Notes: generated by a model not told the origin, from the sequence alone. DNA of 64,000 nt from CAUJGQ01 sp042408665 (GCA_042408665.1 JBHOQW010000106.1:10274-74273), one strand, 5' to 3'. Positions 53,955 through 63,372 are shown, counted from the first letter of the stretch. A program made the numbers and translations.

Positions 53955-54554
53955 CTACGCGCGCGGGATACGGTCCATCGTCTGCAGTGAGCGGGCGATG
54001 CTCTCTGCCAGCTTGGCCTCCCACAGCGCCAGCTTCTCGGCCGGCATGCGGGCGCGCAGATCGCGCCACCAGAGCACGTTGCCCGGGCGGCGCACGGCGC
54101 GGTGCACCACCTCACCCAGGAAGACGGTCATATCGCCGCCGTCCATCTGATTGAGCACGCGGCACTCGAACACGCCCAAGCAGTCCAACAACAGGGGCGT
54201 GCCCGTGATGCCGGTCTCGTGCGGTACCGTCGCCAGTTTGTCCACCTCGCGCCCGGACTGGAGGCCGAAGTGGTAGACCAGCGCGTCCTGGTCATCGCCG
54301 AGCAGGTGGACGGCGAAGGCGCCAGCGCGGCGAACGAGGTCATGGGTGAGGTTATCCTTCCAGAGGGCCACCGTCAGCCGCGGGCGGTCCGGCACGATGG
54401 AAGCGCCGTGGACTGAGACGGCTACCTGGCCGTTGCCCCGGCCATCGGCCGCCGCCGTCACCACCACGATCGGTGTCCAGAGATAGCTGAGCAGGTCGCC
54501 GACAACGTGGCGCTCACGCGCCGTGTCACGCTCGGACCACTCGGGCATGGTCAC
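53955..54554 (-). CDS. Flavin reductase-like domain protein
   Basis: A 199-residue protein of the flavin-reductase-like FMN-binding fold (SYLWTPIVVVTAAADGRGNGQVAVSV, described by its TPIVVVTA and GNGQVAVS stretches; FAVHLLGDDQ and the C-terminal FLGEVVHRAV). Proteins like this reduce free flavins or act as FMN oxidoreductases. The start is uncertain: GTG at 54554 has GGAG with a 7-base spacer, while the ATG two codons later lies 13 bases after it. It lies convergent with mutL and after cobA/hemD on the minus strand. Confidence 0.85.
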   Translation of the reverse strand: MTMPEWSERDTARERHVVGDLLSYLWTPIVVVTAAADGRGNGQVAVSVHGASIVPDRPRLTVALWKDNLTHDLVRRAGAFAVHLLGDDQDALVYHFGLQSGREVDKLATVPHETGITGTPLLLDCLGVFECRVLNQMDGGDMTVFLGEVVHRAVRRPGNVLWWRDLRARMPAEKLALWEAKLAESIARSLQTMDRIPRA

Positions 54555-54652
54555 GACGGTGCTCCTTGATCTCGAGATCGTGGGTAAGGGGATGCCGCAT
54601 CCCACCCCGATCGTGAACGGGCAACACCCGCCTCACGTGCCGCACGCGCGCC

Positions 54653-56245
54653 TCACCCGGCCCGCCCGCGCCGGGCCGCGGCATGCTGGGGCCACGCCTC
54701 GACCAGCGCCGCCACCAGCCCCTCGATGGTATGCTCCCGCGCCTCCACATCGACCCGCAACCCGGCGGCACGGGCCGCGGCGGCCGTTACCGGTCCGATG
54801 GCGGCCACGAGCGCCCCACCCAGGCGCCCGGTGTCGCCGTTCAGCGCCGCCATGAGCCGCGCCACCGTGGACGAGCTGGTGAAGGTGACGATATCGACGC
54901 CGCCCGCCAGCAGGCGCTCCAGCTCCTGCCGCCCGTGTGCCCCGCCGCGCGTGCGGTAGGCGGCGATGCTGGTCACGGAGGCCCCGGCCGCGCGCAGTCC
55001 CTCGGCCAGCGCCGGCGGGGCGATGTCGGCGCGCAGGAGCAGCACCCGCCGGCCGGCCACGCCCGCTTCCCGCAGCGCGGCCAGCACCCCGGCCGTGGTG
55101 AACGTCTCCGGCACCAGGTCGGCGCGGATGCCGCGCGCCGCCAGGGCCGCGGCGGTGGCCGGGCCGATGGCGCACACCCTGGCGGCGCCGAAGGCGCGGG
55201 CGTCGCGACTCAGCGCCGCCAGCCGCTCCCAGACGGCCGTCACCCCGTTCTGGCTTGTGAACACCACCCAGTCCTGCTCGGCGAGCGTGGTCAGGGCGGC
55301 GTCCAGCGGCGCTGGGTCCTCCAGCGGCTCACAGGCGATGGCGGGAAACTCCAGCGGCACGGCTCCCAGCGCGCGCAGCCGCGTCACCAGCCCGCTGGCC
55401 TGCTCTCGCGCCCGTGTAACCAGCACGCGCGCCCCGAACAGCGGCAGCTCCTCCAGCCAGGCCAGCTCCTCCCGCAGCCGCACCACCTCGCCCACCACCA
55501 GCGCCGCGGGCGGGCGGATGCTCAACTCCCGCGCCCGGGCGGCGATGGTGCCCAGCGTGGCGGTCACCACCGCCTGCTCCGGCGTGCTGCCCCAGCGGAT
55601 GAGCGCCGCCGGCTGGTCGGACGGGCGGCCGGCCGCCAGCAGCCGCTCGGTGATCGCCGGTAGGCGCTCCACGCCCATGAGGAAGACCAGCGTGTCCGCC
55701 GCACGTGCCATCGCCGCCCAGTCGTAGACCGCTCCCGGCCCGTCCGCCGCCTCGTGCCCGGTGGCGATCAGCACCGACCCGGCCACGCCGCGGTGGGTAA
55801 CGGGGATGCCGGCACAGGCTGGCGCGGCGATGGCGCTCGTCACGCCCGGCACCACGCGGAAGGGGATACCGGCCTGCCGCAGCGCCAGCGCCTCCTCGCC
55901 GCCGCGGCCGAACAGGAACGGATCGCCGCCCTTGAGGCGCACCACGGTACGGCCGGCGCGGGCATGTTCGATGAGAAGGGCGTTGATTGCCTCCTGGGAG
56001 AGGGTGTGCGCCCCGGCCGCCTTGCCGGCGTCGATGAGCAGGGCGTCCGGCCTCGTCTCGCGCAAGAGGGCGGACGGGGCCAGGCGGTCGTACACCACCA
56101 CGTCCGCCCGCCGCAGCGCCGCCAGCCCGGCGACGGTGATCAGCTCCGGGTCGCCCGGCCCGGCCCCGACCAGGTAGACGGTGCCGATGGCCGCGTCGCT
56201 CCGGCCGTCGTTCGGCTGATGGAGAGGTAGGGGTTGCTCAGGCAA
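54653..56245 (-). CDS. cobA-hemD: Fused uroporphyrinogen-III C-methyltransferase and uroporphyrinogen-III synthase
   Basis: A 530-residue fusion. Residues about 20-262 are SUMT (VYLVGAGPGDPELITVAG, LKGGDPFLFGRGGEEAL, VVPGVTSAIAAPACAGIPVTH), which makes precorrin-2, and residues about 268-520 are HemD, which closes uroporphyrinogen III. Start is a TTG at 56245 with AGGGGGG eight bases before it; it overlaps hemC by eight bases. The fusion couples both steps at the branch between heme and corrin/siroheme. It is transcribed after hemC in the tetrapyrrole operon. Confidence 0.93.
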   Translation of the reverse strand: MPEQPLPLHQPNDGRSDAAIGTVYLVGAGPGDPELITVAGLAALRRADVVVYDRLAPSALLRETRPDALLIDAGKAAGAHTLSQEAINALLIEHARAGRTVVRLKGGDPFLFGRGGEEALALRQAGIPFRVVPGVTSAIAAPACAGIPVTHRGVAGSVLIATGHEAADGPGAVYDWAAMARAADTLVFLMGVERLPAITERLLAAGRPSDQPAALIRWGSTPEQAVVTATLGTIAARARELSIRPPAALVVGEVVRLREELAWLEELPLFGARVLVTRAREQASGLVTRLRALGAVPLEFPAIACEPLEDPAPLDAALTTLAEQDWVVFTSQNGVTAVWERLAALSRDARAFGAARVCAIGPATAAALAARGIRADLVPETFTTAGVLAALREAGVAGRRVLLLRADIAPPALAEGLRAAGASVTSIAAYRTRGGAHGRQELERLLAGGVDIVTFTSSSTVARLMAALNGDTGRLGGALVAAIGPVTAAAARAAGLRVDVEAREHTIEGLVAALVEAWPQHAAARRGRAG

Positions 56246-57152
56246 GGAGATCGCCCCCCTTTTGCAATAGGTCTTCGGCCAGCGCGCGGCCCAGCGCCTC
56301 CGCGTCCGCCAGCGCGCCGGTGAGCACGGCTGTCACCGCGCGGCTGCCGTCCGGCGCCAGCAGCAGGCCGTGCAGGGTGAGCGCGTCCCCCTCCACCCGG
56401 CCGTGCACGCCGACCGGCACGCGACAGCCGCTGCCCAGGCGGCGCAGCACGGCGCGCTCGGCCACGACGGCGGCACGAGTCGGTAGGTGATCCAGCGCCG
56501 CGAGGAGCGCCACCTCCGGCCCATCCGTGCGGCACTGCACGGCCAGCGCCCCCTGCCCGGCGGCCGGCACCCAGAGCGCGGGGTTGAGATACTGGGTCAC
56601 GACGTCGCTCAGGCCGAGCCGGTCCAGGCCAACGGCGGCGAGGATGAGGGCGTCGTAGGCGCCCTCGCGCAGGCGGCGCAGGCGCGTGTCCACGTTCCCA
56701 CGCGCGGGTACGACCTCCAGGTCTGGGCGCAGGGCGTGCAGGAGGGCCCGACGGCGGGGACTGCCGGTGCCGACCCGTGCGCCGCGGGGCAGGTCGGCCA
56801 GCAGGAGGCCATCGCGGGAGACGAGCACGTCACGCGGGTCGCCGCGCGGGGGAAAGGCGGCCAGGGTGAGGCCGGGCGTTTCCGTCGAGGGGATGTCCTT
56901 GGCGCTGTGCACGGCGATGTCGGCGCGGCCGTCCAGCAGGGCGGCCTCCACCCCGCGCACGAAGGCGCCATCGCCAAGCTGAGTGACGGGCGCCGTCTGG
57001 TTCCGGTCGCCGGCCGTGCGCACCGGCACGATCTCGACGGCGAGGTCGGGGCGCAAGGCGCGCAGCGCCTCCACCACCAGGTCCGTCTGCTTGAGCGCCA
57101 GCGCGCTGCCGCGCGTCGCCACGCGCAGGACCGAGACCCGCGTCTCGCTCAT
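56238..57152 (-). CDS. hemC: Hydroxymethylbilane synthase (porphobilinogen deaminase)
   Basis: A 304-residue enzyme that links four porphobilinogens to hydroxymethylbilane. The dipyrromethane cofactor attaches to Cys243 in LGSGCRVPVGVHG, the catalytic Asp is D86 in VHSAKDIP, and VGTGSPRRRALLHALRPDL is the substrate-binding Arg motif. GAGAGG lies just before the ATG at 57152. It is in the tetrapyrrole operon between the hemL-side repeat and cobA/hemD. Confidence 0.96.
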   Translation of the reverse strand: MSETRVSVLRVATRGSALALKQTDLVVEALRALRPDLAVEIVPVRTAGDRNQTAPVTQLGDGAFVRGVEAALLDGRADIAVHSAKDIPSTETPGLTLAAFPPRGDPRDVLVSRDGLLLADLPRGARVGTGSPRRRALLHALRPDLEVVPARGNVDTRLRRLREGAYDALILAAVGLDRLGLSDVVTQYLNPALWVPAAGQGALAVQCRTDGPEVALLAALDHLPTRAAVVAERAVLRRLGSGCRVPVGVHGRVEGDALTLHGLLLAPDGSRAVTAVLTGALADAEALGRALAEDLLQKGGDLLA

Positions 57153-57212
57153 TGGTCCTCTCAATTCACCCCTTGCCCGACCGGCACGCGCCGGCCCTCA
57201 CCCGATCGTGAT

Positions 57213-57288
57213 TGAGAAGTAAGCGGTGAGAGGAGCACGACCCGTCTCTCGTTCCTCACTCCTCGTTGCCCACTCCTCGCCTCTGGCC
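57213..57288. repeat. Palindromic array of degenerate 7-base units (element 2)
   Basis: Between the hemL stop and hemC start, GAGAAGTAAGCGGTGAGAGG (57214-57233) and its approximate complement TCTCGTTCCTCACTCCTCG (57247 on) are built from 7-base units of the GAGNARY type (for example GAGGAGT, GAGGAAC, GAGAGAC on the minus strand). Its units look like those at 59403-59483 and 45127-45205. Confidence 0.5.
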
Positions 57289-58614
57289 TCACCCCGTCGC
57301 GCCCAGGGCGGCCATGGCCCGTCGCGCGGTGGCCACCGTCGCCTCCACCTCTGCTTCGCCATGGGCGGTGGAGACAAACCAGGCCTCGAACTGCGAGGGC
57401 GGCAGGTAGACGCCGGCGTCCAGCATAGCCCGGAAAAAGGCGGCGAAGCGGGTGGTGTCGGCGCGCATGGCGGCGGCATAGCCGTCTACCGGCCCGGCGG
57501 TGAAGAACGGGGTGAGCATCGACCCCACCCGGTTGACGGCAAGCGGCACGCCCGCCGCCCGCGCGGCCTCTGCCAGGCCCTCCGCCAGCGCCGCCGCGAC
57601 GGTCTCCAGCCGCTCATACACGCCCGGCTCGGCCAGCGTGCGCAGGGTGGCGATGCCGGCCGCCATGGCCGCAGGGTTGCCGGAGAGCGTCCCCGCCTGG
57701 TACACCGGCCCGGCGGGCGCCACCAGCTCCATCAGGTCGCGGCGGCCGCCGTAGGCGCCCACCGGCAGGCCCCCACCGATGACCTTGCCCAGCACGGTGA
57801 GGTCGGGGCGCACACCGTACCGCTCCTGAGCGCCACCACGCGCCACCCGGAAGCCGGTGATCACCTCATCGAAGATGAGCAGCGTCCCGTGCTCGGCCGT
57901 GCGCGCGCGCAGGCCCTCCAGAAAGCCGGGTGCGGGCGGCACCACGCCCATGTTGCCGGCCACCGGCTCCACGATCACGGCCGCCACCTGGCCGGGGTTG
58001 GCCGCCAGGAGTCGCTCCACGGAGGCGAGGTCGTTGAACTCGGCCACCAGCGTGTCCGCCGCCGCGCCACGCGTCACCCCCGGTGTGGCGGGGATGCCGA
58101 GCGTGAGCATGCCCGAGCCGGCCTCGGCCAGGAGGCTGTCGGCGTGGCCGTGGTAGCAGCCACGGAACTTGATCACCTTCTCCCGTCCGGTGGCGGCACG
58201 GGCCAGGCGCAGGGCGCTCATCGCCGCCTCGGTGCCGGAGCTAACGAACCGCACCATCTCCACGGCCGGCATGAACTCGCGCACCAGAGCCGCCAGCTCC
58301 ACCTCACGCCGGTTGGGCGCGCCGAAGCTGGTGCCGGCCGCCACCGCATCCGTCACGGCCGCCACCACGCGCGGGTCGGCGTGGCCGAGGATGAGCGGCC
58401 CCCAGGAGCCCATCCAGTCGATGTAGGCGTTGCCGTCCGCGTCCCAGACGCGCGCCCCCTGCCCGCGTTCGATGAACACCGGCTCGCCGCCCACCGCGCG
58501 GAAGGCGCGCACGGGGCTGTCCACGCCGCCGGGCAGGAGCTCCTGTGCCCGCGCGAACAGGCGGGCGGACTCGGCCCGGGCAGGAGCCGTAGGACCGGTT
58601 ATGTCTGCGGTCAT
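57289..58614 (-). CDS. hemL: Glutamate-1-semialdehyde 2,1-aminomutase
   Basis: A 441-residue PLP enzyme making 5-aminolevulinate from glutamate-1-semialdehyde. The PLP lysine is K277 in TVLGKVIGGGLPVGAYGG, with Asp249 in LIFDEVITGFR. It catalyses the C5-pathway step after HemA; hemA and hemB are not in this window. Start ATG overlaps the cobJ stop as ATGA. It ends just before repeat element 2. Confidence 0.96.
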   Translation of the reverse strand: MTADITGPTAPARAESARLFARAQELLPGGVDSPVRAFRAVGGEPVFIERGQGARVWDADGNAYIDWMGSWGPLILGHADPRVVAAVTDAVAAGTSFGAPNRREVELAALVREFMPAVEMVRFVSSGTEAAMSALRLARAATGREKVIKFRGCYHGHADSLLAEAGSGMLTLGIPATPGVTRGAAADTLVAEFNDLASVERLLAANPGQVAAVIVEPVAGNMGVVPPAPGFLEGLRARTAEHGTLLIFDEVITGFRVARGGAQERYGVRPDLTVLGKVIGGGLPVGAYGGRRDLMELVAPAGPVYQAGTLSGNPAAMAAGIATLRTLAEPGVYERLETVAAALAEGLAEAARAAGVPLAVNRVGSMLTPFFTAGPVDGYAAAMRADTTRFAAFFRAMLDAGVYLPPSQFEAWFVSTAHGEAEVEATVATARRAMAALGATG

Positions 58615-59384
58615 AGTTGCGCCTCGCTGCGGGGTGGGACGTCGCTCAGGCGGTAACCGCGCGGCGTCACCAGGCGGCCGTCCTGCACCCGTGTCTGCGT
58701 GTTCCCCACGATCACGATGCTCAACATGCCCACCGCGTGCGTGGGCAGCTCCCCGAGCGTGGTCACCACCACCTGCTGGCCCTCACGCTCGGCATTGGTG
58801 ACGATACCTACCGGCGTCTCCGGCGCGCGGTGGCGGAGCAGCAGCGTCCGCGCCTCCTCCAGCCGGTGCCGCCGCGCGGCGCTGGCCGGGTTGTACAAGG
58901 CGATGACGAAGTCCGCCGCCGCCACCGCCTCCAACCGGCGGACGATCACCTCCCACGGTGTGAGCAGGTCGGACAGGCTCACCGCCGCGAAGTCGTGCCC
59001 CAGCGGTGCACCCAACAGCGCGGCGGCGGCGGTAGCGGCCGTGACGCCTGGAATGACCTCCACCGCCGGCGGCTCCTGCTCCCACGCGGCGGCAGCGCGT
59101 AGCTCGTACACCAGCCCGGCCAGGCCGTAGACGCCGGCGTCGCCGCTGCACACCAGCGCCACGCGGTCCAGCTCGGCGGCCAGGCCAAGCGCCTGCCGCA
59201 CCCGCTCCACCTCTGCCCCAATCGGGTAGGCATACAGCAGGGCCGCCGGCAACCAGCGCCGCACGAGCTCAGTGTACCGCTCGTAGCCGACGATCGCCTG
59301 CGCCCGCTCCAGCGCCCGCCGCGCCCGCGGCGTGAGCAGGTCTTCCGCACCCGGCCCCAGCCCGACGACGTACAGCGTGCCCAT
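58611..59384 (-). CDS. cobJ: Precorrin-3B/cobalt-precorrin-3 C17-methyltransferase
   Basis: A 257-residue SAM-dependent tetrapyrrole methylase. The N-terminal LYVVGLGPGAEDLLTPRA, the GYERY motif, CSGDAGVYGLAG and the VIPGVTAATAAAALLGAPLGHDF region are typical of CobJ/CbiH, which methylates C17 and drives ring contraction. The ATG at 59384 has GATGAGGG upstream. It is separated from cbiG by a repeat element, and its stop overlaps the hemL start as ATGA. Confidence 0.94.
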   Translation of the reverse strand: MGTLYVVGLGPGAEDLLTPRARRALERAQAIVGYERYTELVRRWLPAALLYAYPIGAEVERVRQALGLAAELDRVALVCSGDAGVYGLAGLVYELRAAAAWEQEPPAVEVIPGVTAATAAAALLGAPLGHDFAAVSLSDLLTPWEVIVRRLEAVAAADFVIALYNPASAARRHRLEEARTLLLRHRAPETPVGIVTNAEREGQQVVVTTLGELPTHAVGMLSIVIVGNTQTRVQDGRLVTPRGYRLSDVPPRSEAQL

Positions 59385-59402
59385 GCTGCCCTCATCTCCG
59401 AC

Positions 59403-59483
59403 GCGCGAAGCGCGAAACGAGAAACGAGGAGAGCGGATGCGATGGGCTGCTCGCTCCTCACTGCTCGTTGCGCACCGCTCGGT
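59403..59483. repeat. Palindromic array of degenerate 7-base units (element 3)
   Basis: Between the cbiG stop and cobJ start, GCGAAGCGCGAAACGAGAAA at 59404 on and GCTCGCTCCTCACTGCTCGT (59458 on) form arms of 7-base units (GCGCAAC, GAGCAGT, GAGGAGC on the minus strand). The layout matches element 2 with different bases, so the elements share a style rather than an exact sequence. Confidence 0.5.
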
Positions 59484-59512
59484 CCTGGCCCTCACCCACG
59501 GCCCGCACCTGC

Positions 59513-60586
59513 TCAGCACGGTACACGCGCCACGGCCACCGTCACCATCCGGCCCTTCTGCTTGGGCACCAGCAACCGTGCGGCGCCCGCGGCGCGCAGC
59601 GCGGCCGGCTCGCACACGCCGCGCGTGCCCACCGCGGCTTTCACGACCTCCGAGGGATGCTCCACCCCCGGTGTGGCGTCCAGCATCGCCGCCGGGAACG
59701 TCTGCAGCTCTAGACCCCGTGCCCGCACGAAGGCCACCAGGCCCGGCTCGGCCGCCTTGCGATCCAGCGTGGCCACGGCGCGCACGCTCAGTGGGGAGAG
59801 CCCGTGCGCCGCCAGCGTCTCATCCACCAGCGCCGCGATCTCGTCCGCCCGTACACCGTGGCTACAGCCGATGCCCAGCACCAGCGTGCGCGGCCGGTAC
59901 ACCACCCAGCCGGGCCGCAGGGCCATGGCCGGGAGCACCCGGTCGGTGATGATGATCGCTCCAGCCGGGGCGGCTGCGCACAGGGCCGACAGGTCGTCGT
60001 AGCGGCGCACGTGCGCCGGCAGCAGCCCCTCATGCCAGCCGGGCTCACCGGCCTCCTGCAGCACGCCGACGGGCTCGCCGTTCACCAGCGCCGCCGCCAG
60101 CCGCGTGAGCTGTTCGGGGTTTTCAATCCGCCAGCCGAAGGCGCGGCCGATGAGGTCGGCCGCCGGCACGCCGAGCGCCTCCGCGGCGGTGGTGATCACC
60201 GGCTGCGCGCCGATGATCGCCGCCACGCGCTCCGCCAGCGCGTTGGCGCCGCCCAGATGCCCAGAGAGCAGGGCGATGGCAAACCGCCCGCCGTCGTCGA
60301 CCACCACCACCGCCGGGTCAACGCGCTTGTCGCCCAGGTGCGGCGCGAGCAGGCGCACGGCCGCGCCCACTGCCATCACCAGCACCAGGCTGCGCCCGCC
60401 GCCGAACAGGTCGCGCACCACCGCCGCCACCGGCCCCGTGTAGCCCACCGCCGGTGGGCCAGCCTCCGCCACAAAGCGTATCGGGACGAGGGCCTCGGCC
60501 TCCGGCAGCACGGCGGCGATGCGCGCCGCCAGGCGGGAGCCGACGCGCGTCACGGCCACGACCGCACACCGCGGCTCAACCGCCAT
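59513..60586 (-). CDS. cbiG: Cobalt-precorrin 5A hydrolase
   Basis: A 357-residue protein of the anaerobic (cobalt-early) route that opens and loses the two-carbon acetaldehyde from the contracted ring. The N-terminal part (VMAVGAAVRLLAPHLGDKR, ALLSGHLGGANALA) and the C-terminal CbiG domain (VLGIGCSHGVRADEIAAL) are both present. Its start overlaps the cobM stop by 11 bases. The presence of CbiG and CbiD rather than CobG/CobF marks the oxygen-independent pathway. Confidence 0.94.
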   Translation of the reverse strand: MAVEPRCAVVAVTRVGSRLAARIAAVLPEAEALVPIRFVAEAGPPAVGYTGPVAAVVRDLFGGGRSLVLVMAVGAAVRLLAPHLGDKRVDPAVVVVDDGGRFAIALLSGHLGGANALAERVAAIIGAQPVITTAAEALGVPAADLIGRAFGWRIENPEQLTRLAAALVNGEPVGVLQEAGEPGWHEGLLPAHVRRYDDLSALCAAAPAGAIIITDRVLPAMALRPGWVVYRPRTLVLGIGCSHGVRADEIAALVDETLAAHGLSPLSVRAVATLDRKAAEPGLVAFVRARGLELQTFPAAMLDATPGVEHPSEVVKAAVGTRGVCEPAALRAAGAARLLVPKQKGRMVTVAVARVPC

Positions 60587-61385
60587 CGACCGCCTCCCGT
60601 CCCATCGGCGGGCGACGCGCGGCCCTGCGAAAGCGATGCGCGTGCGCCGGATGGTAGAGGCGAGAGCGATGCACCTCGCCCGCGCGCAACGCTGGGCCGA
60701 CCAGGATCAGCGCCTGCCGCTGCAGCCGCGCCGCCTTGACCTTACCGGCGATGTCTGCCAGGGTGCCGTGCAGGATGCGCTCGTCCTCCCAGGTAACCCG
60801 GTAGGCCACCGCCACCGGCGTCTCCGGCGTGTAGCCGCCGGCCATGAGCTCCTCTACCACCCGCTCGATGTAGGCGATGCTGAGGAACAGCACTAGGGAG
60901 GCGCCGTGCGCCGCCAGGTCGCGCAGCCGCTCCCGCTCCGGCACGGCCGTGCGGCCGGACAGGCGGGTGAAGATCACCGTCTGCGTGACGTCCGGCACCG
61001 TCAGCTCGATGCCAAGGCGGGCAGCGGCGGCGAAGGCCGCGCTGACGCCGGGCACGATCTCGTAGGGGATCCCCTCCCGCTCCAGGAGCGCGATCTGCTC
61101 GTGCAGGGCGCCGTACACCGAGGGGTCGCCGCTCTGCACCCGCGCCACCGTCTTGCCGGTGCGCGCCGCGCCGAGCATGATCGCGGCGATCTCCTCCAGC
61201 GTGCGCGTGGCGCTGCCGTACACCGCGGCGTCCGGGCGGGCGTAGGCCGCCACGCCCGGGTGCACCAGCGAGTCGGCGTAGATCACCACGTCCGCGGCGG
61301 CAATCGCCTCTCGCCCGCGCAGGGTGATCAGGTCCGGGGCGCCCGGTCCCGCCCCCACGAACCACACCTTGCCCGTAACCGTCAC
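60576..61385 (-). CDS. cobM: Precorrin-4 C11-methyltransferase
   Basis: A 269-residue SAM-dependent methylase (CbiF type): VWFVGAGPGAPDLITLRG, YADSLVHPGV, SGDPSVYGALHEQ and VPGVSAAFAAAARLGIELTVP. It methylates C11. The start is GTG at 61385, which overlaps the upstream cobI stop (GTGA) and has GGAGG 6 bases before it. The last 35 residues are basic and run into the cbiG overlap. Confidence 0.94.
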   Translation of the reverse strand: MTVTGKVWFVGAGPGAPDLITLRGREAIAAADVVIYADSLVHPGVAAYARPDAAVYGSATRTLEEIAAIMLGAARTGKTVARVQSGDPSVYGALHEQIALLEREGIPYEIVPGVSAAFAAAARLGIELTVPDVTQTVIFTRLSGRTAVPERERLRDLAAHGASLVLFLSIAYIERVVEELMAGGYTPETPVAVAYRVTWEDERILHGTLADIAGKVKAARLQRQALILVGPALRAGEVHRSRLYHPAHAHRFRRAARRPPMGREAVDGG

Positions 61386-62131
61386 CCCGTTCCTCCCACC
61401 GTTTCGTCCGCACGTGGGCAGGACATCGGATGCCCGCCCACGATGACCAGCGAAAAGTAGTCCGGCCGCCGCCCGCGCAGGCGGCGCGCATCCCGCTCGA
61501 TCTCCTGCCCAGCCTGCCCGGCCCGCCGCACCCACACCGCCTCCGCCATGCGGCCGCTCGCCTCCAGGGCGTCGAGCACCGCCTCGACGGCGGCCGAGAC
61601 CTTGAGCAACACCACCGTGTCGAACCGGCGCAACGTCTCCACCAGCCCTGACACGTCGGCCACGGCCGGCACGACGGCGAGGCGCTCATCGCCCAGGGCC
61701 AGCGCCGTATCGGCCACGGCCGCGGCGGCGGTCACGGAAGTCACGCCGGGCACCGCCTCCACCCGCACCCACGGGTGACGGCGGGCCAGCGCGGCCCAGG
61801 TGTAGACGAAGGTGCTGTACAGGAGCGGGTCACCCTCGGTGAGAAACACCCCCTGGCCGGCCGCGCCCATTCGCTCGGCGATCGTCGCCGCATTGGCCTC
61901 CCAGGCCGCCTCCTGCCGCGCGCGGTCGCGCACGAAGGGATAGCGCAGTTCGACGATCGCCTGCCGCGCCGGGTCCAGGTATGGCGCGGCGATGCCCGCG
62001 GCCAGCGACGGCCCACCGCGCTCCCCCACCGGCACGAACACCAGCGCGCTCTCCCGGATGAGCCGCACGGCCTTGACCGTCACCAGCTCCGGGTCGCCCG
62101 GGCCGACGCCCACCCCGTACAGGACCGCCAT
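61382..62131 (-). CDS. cobI: Precorrin-2 C20-methyltransferase
   Basis: A 249-residue SAM-dependent methylase (CbiL type): LYGVGVGPGDPELVTVKA, EGDPLLYSTFVY and VPGVTSVTAAAA are diagnostic. It methylates C20 of precorrin-2 or its cobalt form. ATG at 62131 shares one base with the cbiET stop (TGATG) and has GGAAGG upstream. Confidence 0.94.
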   Translation of the reverse strand: MAVLYGVGVGPGDPELVTVKAVRLIRESALVFVPVGERGGPSLAAGIAAPYLDPARQAIVELRYPFVRDRARQEAAWEANAATIAERMGAAGQGVFLTEGDPLLYSTFVYTWAALARRHPWVRVEAVPGVTSVTAAAAVADTALALGDERLAVVPAVADVSGLVETLRRFDTVVLLKVSAAVEAVLDALEASGRMAEAVWVRRAGQAGQEIERDARRLRGRRPDYFSLVIVGGHPMSCPRADETVGGTG

Positions 62132-63372
62132 CAGCCACCTTCCTCCGCTTCTGGCCGCCGCGCCGCCAGCACGAACACCGGGTTGAGGGCAGCCAGCCGC
62201 ACCCCCGTGTCCCCGGTGGGCACACCCCGCGCCACCGCCACCTGACTGATCTCCACGGGCCAGCCGCGCGCCCGCAGCCATGCCAGGGTCTCGTGCAGGT
62301 GCTCCAGCAGCACCAGGTTGAGCACCAGGCGGCCGCCGGGCCGCAGTCGCGCGCCCACCGTCTCTAGCACGGCCACGAGCTGCCCACCCGTGCCGCCGAT
62401 GAAGGCGCTGTCGGGATCGGGCAGGTCGGCCAGGGCGGCGGGCGCCGCGCCGAACACCGGGCGCACGTTGCCGGCCGTGTAGCGGCGCACGTTGGCAAGC
62501 AGGAGCCGGTACTGCTCCGCGTCCCGCTCCACGGCGTAGACGAGGGCGTCCAGCCGCAACGAGGCGGCCTCGATGGCCACCGCGCCGCTGCCGGCGCCCA
62601 CGTCCCACACCACCTCCGCCCGCTCCAGGCCCAGGCGGCCGAGGCTGACGGCGCGCACTTCCGCCTTGGTGATCAGGCCGCGCGTGTGCGCGTAGGCCGA
62701 CTCCGGCTGGCCGATGAGCGGCCGCCCCCAGCGCACGGCGGACGGCTGGCGCAGCACCACCAGCACGTTCAGCGGGGCAACGGTCTGCTCGGCGATGGCG
62801 GACAGCCGGGCGCGCACCACCCGCTCTTGCGGCCCACCCAGGTGCTCGCACACGGCGGCATCGGCGTCCTCCATGCCGCCCTCCAGCAGGGCACGGGCCA
62901 CGACGGCCGGGGTGTTGGCCGGGTCGGTGAGCACCGCGAACGTATGGCTGGCCATCGCCCGCCCCAGGATCCGCTCTAGCGGCCGCCCGTGGGCGGAGAG
63001 GACCACCGCCTCCTGCCAGGGCACGCCCAGCCGCGCGAAGGCCAGTTGCACGGCGCTCACGTGCGGGTGGACGCGCACCGCCTCGCGCCCCAAGCGGTCG
63101 ATGAGATACGCGCCCACGCCGAAGAACAACGGATCGCCGGAGGCGAGCACCACCACTCGCCGCCCCGCCGCCCGCGCGGCGGCGATGCGCTGCACCAGCC
63201 CATCCAGGTCTTTCGTGATCACGAACCGCTCCGCGGGGCCGGCGGGCAGCGCGGCCAGGTGGCGGGCGCCGCCGCACACCAGGTCCGCCTCCGCCAGCAG
63301 GGCCTGCGACTGCGGCGGCAGGCCAGCCGGGCCGTCGTCCCCCACACCGATCACCTCAACCGGTGGCGTCAT
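62131..63372 (-). CDS. cbiET: Bifunctional cobalt-precorrin-7 C5-methyltransferase/-6B C15-methyltransferase (decarboxylating)
   Basis: A 413-residue fusion: residues about 5-200 are the CbiE tetrapyrrole methylase (SGDPLFFGVGAYL, HPHVSAVQLAFARLG) and about 205-400 the CbiT class-I methylase (VWDVGAGSGAVAIEAA). It methylates C5 and C15 and decarboxylates the C12 acetate. The fusion is the CobL-type arrangement. Its ATG overlaps the end of the cbiD gene by 17 bases. Confidence 0.94.
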   Translation of the reverse strand: MTPPVEVIGVGDDGPAGLPPQSQALLAEADLVCGGARHLAALPAGPAERFVITKDLDGLVQRIAAARAAGRRVVVLASGDPLFFGVGAYLIDRLGREAVRVHPHVSAVQLAFARLGVPWQEAVVLSAHGRPLERILGRAMASHTFAVLTDPANTPAVVARALLEGGMEDADAAVCEHLGGPQERVVRARLSAIAEQTVAPLNVLVVLRQPSAVRWGRPLIGQPESAYAHTRGLITKAEVRAVSLGRLGLERAEVVWDVGAGSGAVAIEAASLRLDALVYAVERDAEQYRLLLANVRRYTAGNVRPVFGAAPAALADLPDPDSAFIGGTGGQLVAVLETVGARLRPGGRLVLNLVLLEHLHETLAWLRARGWPVEISQVAVARGVPTGDTGVRLAALNPVFVLAARRPEAEEGG

